Below the pieces are notes generated by a model. The model did no database searches and was not told the origin of the DNA. It saw only the letters and a program-made list of their open reading frames with translations. A program made the translations under genes and the position numbers. From Verrucomicrobiota bacterium (GTDB lineage Bacteria; Verrucomicrobiota; Verrucomicrobiia; Verrucomicrobiales; DEV007), in the NCBI GenBank assembly GCA_027618625.1, contig JAQCER010000340.1:1-5092 (forward strand): a stretch of DNA of 5,092 nucleotides, in the 5' to 3' direction. Positions 1-5,038 of the stretch are shown piece by piece. Each line of letters starts with the position of its first letter. The stretch's first letter is position 1.

Positions 1-89
1 TCGAAAAATGGCGCGCAACGCAGCAAATGGAGTCTTTTGCAAGTCGCAGTAGATCGCTCATGAATAATGCAGGCTAAACTTAACCTAAC

Positions 90-1931
90 CTAAACCGAGA
101 ACTGTAGCTCGGCGAGCATCCGGTAGACTCCAGCAGGCTTCTCGCTGAGCTCGGCATGGGTGCCTGACTCGGCCACTTCGCCATTCTTCAGAACGATGAT
201 GCGATCTGCGTCACGGACGGTAGCGAGTCGATGCGCGATGATGATCGAAGTGCGATTCTGCATCAGCTTGTCGAGTGCTTCCTGGACGAGTCTTTCGCTT
301 TCGGAGTCGAGCGAGCTGGTCGCCTCGTCCAGAATCAGGACCGCGGGATCAGCCAGGATCGCTCTGGCGATCGCAATGCGTTGACGCTGACCGCCTGAGA
401 GCCGAACCCCTCGGTCGCCGACTACGGTCTGGTAACCTTCGGGAAAGGATTCGATAAACGTGTGAGCATTGGCCTGACGGGCGGCGTCAGCGATTTCCTC
501 GTCAGTGGCGTCGGTTTTCCCGTAGGCAATATTCTCGCGGATACTGCCGCCGAAGAGCAGGACTTCCTGCGGAACGATGGCGATCTGCGAGCGCAGGAAT
601 TCCAGTGGCAGCGTGCGGGAATCCATTCCATCATAAAGCACTGCGCCAGCGTCTGGGTCGTAGAAGGCGAGGAGCAATTGGATGATCGTAGATTTGCCGG
701 CACCGCTCGGTCCGACCAGCGCAATGCGTTCGCCGACTTCTGCCTTGAAACTGATCCCTTTCGCAACCTCCATGTCTGGCCGCGATGGATAACTGAAGCG
801 CACGTCCCGCAACTCCACTGCACCGGCGAGGCGGGGCAGGTTTTTTGCATCAGTGCCCGCAGCTCGATTCTCGCCTTCCGGCTCGGCGTTGAGAAGATCG
901 CGGACACGCTGCGTCGCGCCCAGTGAGCTTTGCAATTGACTCACAATCTCCGGAAGCGATCCAAGGGCCGCACCCACAAAAACGCTGAACAAAACAAAGC
1001 GGGTGAATTCTTCTGTTGTAATCGTTCCTTCCTGCAGCATCCCAGCGCCGAACCAGACCACCAACGTAATGGTGCCGAACAGCACAAAGATGATAAACGA
1101 TATGAAGAAGGCACGGGCACCTGCGGCTTTCAATGTTGCCGTTAAAAAGCCATCGATCGTTTGTCCGTAGCGACGTGTTTCGTGTGCCTCTTTTGTGAAT
1201 GATTTCACATCGCTGATAGCCTGGAGCGTTTCTTCCACTACAACGCTGGAATCTGCCAGGCGGTCTTGCGCGTCGCGGCTGTAACCGCGAATTTTTCGAC
1301 CGACGATGGCGACCGTCAGAATGACAATCGGCAGGGTGCCCAGCATGAAGAGCGACAGTCTCCAGCTGGAAGACAATACGAAGGCCAGCCCCCCGACCAG
1401 CATGACGCTCTGGCGAATGATCTGGGGCACGGTCATGATCAAGGTCTCGCGCATCTGGGTCAGGTCAGATGCCAGCCGGCTGGACAGTTCACCCACCCGA
1501 TGTTCTGAGAAATAGGCCATCGGCAGTCGGATGATGCGTCCGTAGGTGTCTCGCCGAATGTCTGCCAGCGCTCTTTCGCCAGCCCTCGCGAACCAGCGGA
1601 CGCGCCAGTAGGCAATGAATGCCTGGAGCGCCAGTGCTCCGGTGAGGATCATGGCAATGCGATTGATGTTAGAGGAAATCGCTGCCACATCGACGTCTGA
1701 ACCTGCTTTTGCAGCGCCCATCGATCCACCGACGAGTTGGCCCATCATGTAAGGAAAGACCAGTGCGAGACCACTGGTGATAAACAGGCAGGCCAGAGCG
1801 GGATAGAAGAAGCGCCGGTAGGGTCGAAGGTACTTCAGAATCCAACTGGTGCCGAGAACTGACTCTCGGTTGAGTTTGGCCTTTGGAGGCTCGCTTTCGT
1901 TGGCTGTGTCCGGGGTACTGCGGGATCGCAT
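90..1931 (-). CDS. ABC exporter, fused permease and ATPase (MsbA/BmrA-like)
   Basis: Half-transporter with an N-terminal membrane domain fused to an ATPase. It should act as a homodimer in the inner membrane and use ATP to export a lipid, drug or other hydrophobic substrate; the sequence does not settle which. Numbering from ATG 1931 gives 613 residues, usual for the family. About six hydrophobic segments lie near residues 43-63, 93-112, 168-188, 190-210, 273-296 and 312-330. The ATPase shows an A-loop Tyr381 (FSYPSRP), Walker A GPSGAGKST 407-415, Q-loop Gln455, signature LSGGQ 511-515, Walker B VLILDEA 531-537, D-loop SSLD 539-542 and H-loop His567, so it looks fully active. The frame also opens at a TTG at 1961. 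I prefer the ATG at 1931, ten codons in, because GAGAAG lies six bases upstream. The gene lies 89 bp past the epimerase stop on the same strand, so co-transcription is possible but no functional link is evident. MsbA proper is one option among several exporters. Confidence 0.93.
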   Translation of the reverse strand: MRSRSTPDTANESEPPKAKLNRESVLGTSWILKYLRPYRRFFYPALACLFITSGLALVFPYMMGQLVGGSMGAAKAGSDVDVAAISSNINRIAMILTGALALQAFIAYWRVRWFARAGERALADIRRDTYGRIIRLPMAYFSEHRVGELSSRLASDLTQMRETLIMTVPQIIRQSVMLVGGLAFVLSSSWRLSLFMLGTLPIVILTVAIVGRKIRGYSRDAQDRLADSSVVVEETLQAISDVKSFTKEAHETRRYGQTIDGFLTATLKAAGARAFFISFIIFVLFGTITLVVWFGAGMLQEGTITTEEFTRFVLFSVFVGAALGSLPEIVSQLQSSLGATQRVRDLLNAEPEGENRAAGTDAKNLPRLAGAVELRDVRFSYPSRPDMEVAKGISFKAEVGERIALVGPSGAGKSTIIQLLLAFYDPDAGAVLYDGMDSRTLPLEFLRSQIAIVPQEVLLFGGSIRENIAYGKTDATDEEIADAARQANAHTFIESFPEGYQTVVGDRGVRLSGGQRQRIAIARAILADPAVLILDEATSSLDSESERLVQEALDKLMQNRTSIIIAHRLATVRDADRIIVLKNGEVAESGTHAELSEKPAGVYRMLAELQFSV

Positions 1932-2020
1932 GGTTGTCTTCTCGGATAGCGAGAGACCCAAGTCAACCTTGGGTTGTCTGGGTTATCCCGGATTGATCGG
2001 GGATGGGTGTTCAAGACGCT

Positions 2021-2974
2021 TCACCGGATTCCATGAGCGAAGGGATCATTTGAGTCGCTCAGCAGTCGGCCTTCACCGGTAATGTAGGCACTTCCCTTGA
2101 TTGTAGGAATCACGGTGTTGCCACGAGTTTCCACCGAGCCTTCGAAAATGCTGCCAACAATGCCCGCCTGGCGCCAGGTCTGTCCTGGTGCGAGTTTGCC
2201 GCGAGCGTGCAGGCAGGCGAGTTTCGCACTGGTGCCAGTCCCGCAGGGAGATCGGTCGTAGGCGCCACCCGGGCAGAGGACAAAGTTTTGGCTGTCAGCG
2301 TCGATTCCTGCGCCCGGCGCCGAAAACAGCTCAATGTGGTCTATTTCCATACCGTCCGTTCCGGCGATCCCTGCATTACGGAGCGCCTGCCGTATCGCCG
2401 TGCAGAAGTGGGTAAGCTCGCCGACATTGGCCAAGAGAAGGAATTGGGAATGCTGTTCGACGAGGAAGAACCAGTTGCCTCCCCAGGCAACGTCGCCCGT
2501 GACCGGGCCATAGCCAGGGACATCGACCGTCACGTCCGCCCGGCTTCGATAGCTGGGGACGTTCTCTACGGTGACAAAATTGCGGCCAGTAAGGGTGGCC
2601 TCGACATTTCCCACGGGCGTTTCGATCCTGGCTGTGCCGTTGGTCGCCAGCCGACCCATATGCGCAAGTGTTACAGCCAGCCCGATCGTTCCGTGCACGC
2701 ACATGTTGATATAGCCGACGTTGTTATAAAAAATCACCCCGGCATCCATCTCTGGATCGGACGGCGGAAGCAACAGGGCACCCACGACAGCATCTGAGCC
2801 GCGCGGTTCATTGACGCTGGCTGATCTCACCCAGTCGTGGGAGTGCTGCAGCGAGGCGCGTTTCTCCGCCATCGTCGTGCCAGCCAACTCTGGGAATCCA
2901 GCATGAATGACGCGGGTAGGTTCGCCGCCAGTGTGGGAGTCGATGTAGTGAAGTTCGGAGATGGACGTAGGCAT
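2021..2974 (-). CDS. Proline racemase-superfamily enzyme, probably 4-hydroxyproline 2-epimerase
   Basis: Cytosolic, cofactor-independent epimerase of 317 residues. The family interconverts trans-4-hydroxy-L-proline and cis-4-hydroxy-D-proline by two-base thiol/thiolate chemistry, the first step of hydroxyproline catabolism. The sequence shows the opening IDSHTGGEPTRV (11-22), NEPRGSD (55-61), first catalytic Cys92 in NMCVHGTIG, DVAWGGNWFF (161-170), the DGMEIDHIELF block (207-217) and second catalytic Cys244 in DRSPCGTGTSAK. Both cysteines are present, which argues against the trans-3-hydroxyproline dehydratase branch, where one is replaced by Thr. The first motif has Val93 where Gly is usual (MCGHG), which could affect substrate choice. 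The frame is open 58 codons further upstream, but that extension has no family character. ATG 2974 begins right before the conserved N-terminus, without a visible Shine-Dalgarno sequence. No hydroxyproline oxidase, deaminase or transporter lies beside it, so the pathway cannot be confirmed from context. Proline racemase is the alternative. Confidence 0.9.
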   Translation of the reverse strand: MPTSISELHYIDSHTGGEPTRVIHAGFPELAGTTMAEKRASLQHSHDWVRSASVNEPRGSDAVVGALLLPPSDPEMDAGVIFYNNVGYINMCVHGTIGLAVTLAHMGRLATNGTARIETPVGNVEATLTGRNFVTVENVPSYRSRADVTVDVPGYGPVTGDVAWGGNWFFLVEQHSQFLLLANVGELTHFCTAIRQALRNAGIAGTDGMEIDHIELFSAPGAGIDADSQNFVLCPGGAYDRSPCGTGTSAKLACLHARGKLAPGQTWRQAGIVGSIFEGSVETRGNTVIPTIKGSAYITGEGRLLSDSNDPFAHGIR

Positions 2975-3427
2975 CGGAATTTTGACGCGTGTGTTGGATC
3001 TGTGGATGAGTTTGATGAGTCGGAGAAAGCACCGATGCCTGCAGAAGTGAGCACCCGCGCGAGCACCGGCAATCGTCGATATAGCGTGTGCCAAACGTAA
3101 AATTCCAGATTGAGGATTGTTCGGCTTTCGCACCGCTCGCGGCGGCACCTTCTCCGGGTCAGACAGGGCAGCTCGGAACGGAAGAAACGGAATCGCTGTC
3201 CGCCTGTGCGGGCAGCCCTAAAACTGCTGCGAGGAGTATGGCAAGGAACAAGAGTTTCATAGTATCGATCTTGGGATTCGATGGCCGGCGTTCAAACTGG
3301 GCTGTCCAAGTCGCCCTACGCCTGACCGGGGGGCGAGCCTTCGACTGCGGGTTGAGGGTGGAACGGTCACGACGGCTGGAAATGGAGGCGGGGCAGACGT
3401 TCGGAGGGACGTCTTGCTCGCCCTTCT
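2975..3427. other. Spacer with no confident gene
   Basis: About 450 bp between the epimerase and the next credible gene. It contains the doubtful 33-codon signal-peptide frame 3159-3260. It also has an inverted pair GGGCGAGC (3331-3338) and GCTCGCCC (3416-3423), and inside that a small hairpin AGACGT (3395-3400) with ACGTCT (3409-3414). No T-tract follows either structure, so I do not call a terminator. I saw no convincing -35/-10 pair upstream of the epimerase, though its promoter probably lies here. This spacer also contains the change from the chromosomal genes to the cassette-like DNA. Confidence 0.5.
3159..3260 (-). CDS. Possible very small secreted peptide, or remnant of a secreted protein
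   Basis: Reading from ATG 3260 gives 33 residues: Met-Lys, a leucine/alanine-rich hydrophobic stretch and a Sec-type cleavage-like site at LPAQA, leaving about 13 Ser-rich residues (DSDSVSSVPSCPV). The N-terminus looks like a real signal peptide, but the mature part is almost nothing. The frame is open to 3431, but the upstream part is arginine/proline-rich low-quality sequence, so the internal Met is the better start. No ribosome binding site is visible. It could be a short secreted peptide, the first exported segment of a decayed gene whose downstream frame is lost, or chance. I do not recognise a family. Confidence 0.3.
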   Translation of the reverse strand: MKLLFLAILLAAVLGLPAQADSDSVSSVPSCPV

Positions 3428-3835
3428 TCATATTGCTCGGATGCGATTGTTCTTAGCTTGATGTTCGAGTTCGCAAAGGCCAAGTGCCTCCATGAGGGGC
3501 GGAATATATACACCAAATCGGCCACGAAGCCCCTTCTTCAATCCATACCATCCTCTGATAGGATTCGTATCGGATCGCCCCCACGCCTCAACTGAGTTTT
3601 CTTTTGCAGGCTTCTGCTCATCGGCTCCGCCGAGCTCCATCCAATCTCCGTGAGCCTTAAGCATCGCATGAAGATCCTCAATGCAACGGGCGTCGTAGTG
3701 CAGAACTGTCTTGCCGACCGTGCAAACCAAAATGGGAAGCCCGTCCTTAGCATCGAGGTGCATAGTAAAATCAGAGGTTCCAGGTGGAGTCTTGAGCGCC
3801 AGCGGGTTCTCCCTGCTTCTATCAAACTTTGTCAT
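3428..3835 (-). CDS. Hypothetical protein, 135 aa, possible cassette gene
   Basis: I do not assign a family. The protein is soluble, without signal peptide or membrane segment. It has a compact conserved-looking core: ALKTPPGTSDF near the start, a hydrophobic strand pair (LPILVCTVGKTVLHYD, about 33-48), then CIEDLHAMLKAHGDWMELG (51-69). The C-terminal half has WGRSDTNPIRGWYGLKKGLRGRFGVY, rich in Gly, Arg and aromatic residues. The reading is smooth from ATG 3835 to TGA 3430-3428 and looks like a real gene. The start lies five bases from GTAGCC (3845-3840 on the minus strand), which resembles a degenerate cassette core site, and no Shine-Dalgarno sequence is visible. It has the same strand and size class as the two cassette genes on its upstream side. 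Unlike them, its end carries no recognisable core site, so it may be the last cassette with a decayed attC or simply the chromosomal neighbour. Confidence 0.72.
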   Translation of the reverse strand: MTKFDRSRENPLALKTPPGTSDFTMHLDAKDGLPILVCTVGKTVLHYDARCIEDLHAMLKAHGDWMELGGADEQKPAKENSVEAWGRSDTNPIRGWYGLKKGLRGRFGVYIPPLMEALGLCELEHQAKNNRIRAI

Positions 3836-3946
3836 GGTCGGCTACGTGTTGGATTGTGGCGAACGATGAGTGGTGGCGCAGGCGAGATCAAGCTCCGATT
3901 CAACCAGAGATAGAGACGTTATCGCCGGTTGGCTCTCATGGCTTGT
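3836..3946 (-). other. Probable attC remainder, cut off from its R'' core by an intron
   Basis: This is the spacer between the 3835 gene and the miniature intron. If the intron is removed, its right end (CTTGT, 3942-3946) joins TAGCC (4136-4140) and makes GTTAGCC, an attC R'' core read as GGCTAAC on the cassette strand. The far R' core is not clear: GTTGAAT (3904-3898, minus) fits GTTRRRY, and GTAGCC (3845-3840, minus) is a degenerate option next to the following start codon. Arm pairing is weak: CATGAGA with TCTCTG allows six pairs and one extra T. The R'' end is supported; the rest of the site is not. Confidence 0.4.
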
Positions 3947-3982
3947 GTGTGCCCAGCATGGGCACAGTCCAAATGGGGTTCA
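3944..3982 (+). repeat. 39-bp direct repeat, copy 1 (group IIC intron 5' end)
   Basis: Identical over 39 bases to 5000-5038, in the same orientation and 1056 bp apart. It contains the hairpin GTGCCC-AGCAT-GGGCAC and stops at GGGGTTCA. After that point copy 1 goes into GGCCAAAG, whereas copy 2 closes the next hairpin with AGTCCCC. The repeat is the first part of intron domain I plus a few shared TG bases in front. Perfect identity suggests recent common origin of the two intron copies. Confidence 0.95.
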
Positions 3983-4056
3983 GGCCAAAGTGAGAGTAAT
4001 CTCGCATTAGCTGCACGACGGAGTGCGGCGCAAGCTACTCTTCTAAGTCTGATTGG

Positions 4057-4090
4057 AACCGCCCGGTGCGGACCCGCATGCCGGGTGGTG
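4057..4090 (+). ncRNA. Group II intron domain V
   Basis: Thirty-four bases from AACCGCC to GGTGGTG fold into a hairpin. The lower stem is ACCGCCCGGT with GCCGGGTGGT, including the usual G-U pairs. A two-base AT bulge lies on the 3' side, then a short GCG/CGC upper stem with a four-base loop. The CGC triad in the 5' strand and the trailing GGTGGTGTGGG are typical of group IIC domain V. The length equals the canonical 34 nt. The upper stem is shorter than the usual five pairs. This catalytic core seems intact although most of the intron is gone. Confidence 0.85.
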
Positions 4091-4101
4091 TGGGTGGGAG
4101 G

Positions 4102-4135
4102 GGTGGCAGGCGCAATCCTGCCACCTCGACCCAAT
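4102..4135 (+). ncRNA. Group II intron domain VI and 3' splice end
   Basis: GGTGGCAGG (4102-4110) pairs perfectly with CCTGCCACC (4117-4125) around the loop CGCAAT, followed by TCGACCCAAT to the exon border. The position, about 11 bases after domain V, and the CCC-AAT type ending fit domain VI of bacterial group II introns. On the minus strand this nine-pair hairpin begins eight bases after the stop of the cassette gene ending at 4135. It could stall or protect that transcript, although there is no U-tract. Confidence 0.75.
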
Positions 4136-4410
4136 TAGCCGTCATCTCTTGTAAATAAGCACTCATCTCCAGACTCTAGTCGAACAACGTCATCGAGCTT
4201 AAAATTCATGGCCGCTGTCTCCAAGCGCTCTGAGCAATCGCTCTGAACACTCCGAACCACATCCGCAACGATGTCACCTCCCGCCTCTGCGTGCCAAGTG
4301 GAGACAATCCGTAAATCGTAAACGCCGCCATCGGCAAAGGACACACGAGCCTCGCCCTTGGCATCCTCAAGACGACTAAGCAAATCCGTGAGCTGTTCGT
4401 TGGTGGTCAA
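4135..4410 (-). CDS. Integron cassette protein, 91 aa, unknown function
   Basis: No recognised family. A small acidic soluble protein: an N-terminal helix-like LTDLLSRLEDAKG, then ARVSFADGGVYDLRIVSTW resembling two strands, then IVADVVRSVQSD and a final VVRLESGDECLFTRDDG. The frame is open to an ATG at 4452 (105 aa), but that codon lies inside the attC of the preceding cassette. The cassette itself begins at the crossover base 4428, so a start at 4452 would be lost on excision. TTG 4410 is the first start-type codon within the cassette in this frame and gives the product MTTNEQL. Neither start has a Shine-Dalgarno sequence. The TAA stop (4137-4135) is part of the R'' core GGCTAA, which is then interrupted by the miniature intron. 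The gene is credible because of its cassette context; the exact start is uncertain. Confidence 0.68.
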   Translation of the reverse strand: MTTNEQLTDLLSRLEDAKGEARVSFADGGVYDLRIVSTWHAEAGGDIVADVVRSVQSDCSERLETAAMNFKLDDVVRLESGDECLFTRDDG

Positions 4411-4422
4411 GCGTGCGATGAC

Positions 4423-4506
4423 GGCTAACGTCCGCGTTTTGCCGCGCCGCATGCGCAGCGTAGCGCGCTGAACGTGTCGGTCAACAACGCGTTGTTAGAG
4501 TTAGAC
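4423..4506 (-). other. attC recombination site between two cassettes
   Basis: On the cassette strand it runs from R'' GTCTAAC (4506-4500), with a second copy CTCTAAC directly after it (4500-4494), to R' GTTAGCC (4429-4423). The inner arms CGCGTTGTTGACCG and CGGCAAAACGCG pair as twelve base pairs, leaving one G and one A unpaired on the same arm. Such extrahelical bases are a hallmark of attC, where they orient the integrase on the folded strand. Size (78-84 bp) is within the attC range. A GC-rich variable region with GCGC/GCGC pairing fills the tip. Crossover would fall between G 4429 and T 4428. It follows the stop of the gene at 4501 and precedes the gene at 4410. Confidence 0.88.
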
Positions 4507-4882
4507 GGCACCGGCGGCATACTTCCGACCAGCAAAGAATTCACTCCAGCGTGCCTCGAATGCCTCTGCGTTGACTTCATCACCGCCAAAGTCCTGAAGT
4601 CGCATGTTCGTATCCAACCAGAATCCGTAGTTCCTCTCGTCCGGCCCTGCGAGTACCGGTTTCCCCGTGGCATCTAGTCCGATCTCGCGGCCTGGCAACC
4701 CGCTCTCGTCGAACTCAATCCACCACTCATGTACCAAGTGCATCCTCTTGTCATAGTCGGGATTCGCCTTCGGTATGAAGAACAAGGCGGCGGACATCAC
4801 CTTCACGGCAAAGGGCTCCTTCTCAGGCCATCTGGTGCCCAGCTGCGTTCGGATATGGGTCATGCGATAAAGTGCCGTCTAA
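4429..4882 (-). mobile_element. Complete integron gene cassette (454 bp)
   Basis: The cassette starts at TTAGACGGCAC after the crossover base G 4883 and ends at G 4429 of the following R' core. It holds one gene (4501-4863) with 19 bases before the start codon, then its own attC. Its beginning GTTAGACGGCAC (4883-4872, minus strand) is perfectly complementary to its end GTGCCGTCTAAC (4511-4500, minus strand). In the excised circle the attC stem would therefore extend five pairs past the seven-base core. No promoter is visible inside, usual for cassettes, which depend on an upstream promoter. Confidence 0.8.
4501..4863 (-). CDS. Integron cassette protein, 120 aa, unknown function
   Basis: No recognised family. 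Soluble, no signal peptide. It is rich in aromatic and acidic residues, with a striking middle: HLVHEWWIEFDESGLPGREIGLD (42-64), then GKPVLAGPDERNYGFWLDTNM (67-87) and EAFEARWSEFF (100-110). The pattern suggests a compact strand-rich fold. ATG 4863 is the natural start, 14 bases after the R' core GTTAGAC (4883-4877), with no Shine-Dalgarno sequence. The stop TAA (4503-4501) lies inside the R'' core GTCTAAC. Transcription would come from the integron promoter or an upstream cassette, outside the window. Functions such as antitoxin, immunity or small-molecule binding are common in cassettes, but nothing here chooses among them. Confidence 0.82.
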   Translation of the reverse strand: MTHIRTQLGTRWPEKEPFAVKVMSAALFFIPKANPDYDKRMHLVHEWWIEFDESGLPGREIGLDATGKPVLAGPDERNYGFWLDTNMRLQDFGGDEVNAEAFEARWSEFFAGRKYAAGAV

Positions 4883-5002
4883 CGTCTAAGCGCTGGCACC
4901 GCTGGGGCGGGGCTGCGCGTCGATGGCTGGGGTGATGTTGAAACCAGAGAAAGTCATGGAAGCAAAGTAGAGAGCCCCAGTGGTTGTCCAGCCGCGCCGT
5001 GT
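4877..5002 (-). other. attC-like site, interrupted by the second intron
   Basis: R' is clear: GTTAGAC at 4883-4877 on the minus strand, with the next cassette gene starting 14 bases further. The outer arms are 4974-4997 and 4890-4908. Read on the minus strand, GCGCGGCTGGACAACC and the following ACTGGGGC align to the complement of the other arm with 18 pairs, one mismatch and the unpaired bases GGC, A and A on one side only. The R'' core would be completed by AC (5002-5001, minus) and the bases that follow the intron beyond the window. With about 126 bases it is a long attC. The one-sided bulges fit the family, but the unseen R'' leaves doubt. Confidence 0.62.
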
Positions 5003-5038
5003 GTGTGCCCAGCATGGGCACAGTCCAAATGGGGTTCA
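5000..5038 (+). repeat. 39-bp direct repeat, copy 2 (group IIC intron 5' end)
   Basis: Same 39 bases as 3944-3982. Flanks differ on both sides: GCCG precedes it here against GGCT in copy 1, and AGTCCCC follows, which completes the hairpin GGGG-TTCAAGT-CCCC expected in intact intron domain I. This copy therefore looks like the undeleted version. Confidence 0.95.

Larger units (their letters stand above)
3947..4135 (+). mobile_element. Miniature group IIC intron, internally deleted, no reverse transcriptase
   Basis: Begins GTGTGCCCAGCATGGGCAC, which matches the group II GUGYG start and closely resembles the start of the Oceanobacillus iheyensis group IIC intron as I remember it (GUGUGCCCGGCAUGGGUGC). 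After about 36 bases of domain I it breaks off at 3982. It resumes in what looks like the distal part of domain IV, with a possible stem TAGCT (4008-4012) with AGCTA (4033-4037). It then has a complete domain V (4057-4090), a domain VI hairpin (4102-4125) and the 3' end CTCGACCCAAT. Domains II-III, the exon-binding sequences and the encoded maturase are missing, so self-splicing is unlikely. Placement is opposite to the cassette genes and inside an attC core, as known for group IIC-attC introns. The exact 3' end could be 4134 or 4135; 4135 restores a perfect core site. It could be a decayed fragment or a short form mobilised in trans. Confidence 0.85.

Noticed and set aside
77..95. TTAACCTAACCTAAACC telomere-like repeat after the ABC gene
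   Set aside because: Only two to three imperfect units, too short to support a repeat or binding-site call. The rest of 1-89 shows nothing.
462..926. 154-codon plus-strand frame
   Set aside because: It lies opposite the ABC ATPase domain, which has every expected motif; this is a shadow frame.
1985..2004. Hairpin ATCCCG/CGGGGAT between epimerase and exporter
   Set aside because: The stem is short with a bulge and there is no T-tract in either direction, so a terminator is not supported.
2207..2797. 196-codon plus-strand frame
   Set aside because: It lies antisense to the epimerase, and its composition follows the codons of the real gene.
2021..3148. 375-residue version of the epimerase
   Set aside because: The first 58 residues are Arg/His-rich without family similarity; the conserved N-terminus starts at ATG 2974.
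3911..3924. GACGTTATCG on the plus strand as an inverted attC core
   Set aside because: It does not fit GTTRRRY and has no matching arms or cassette in that orientation.
3919..4138. Open frames on both strands across the miniature intron
   Set aside because: They lie in structured intron RNA. The product with RTARCGPACRVVW is the translation of domain V, a frequent false gene.
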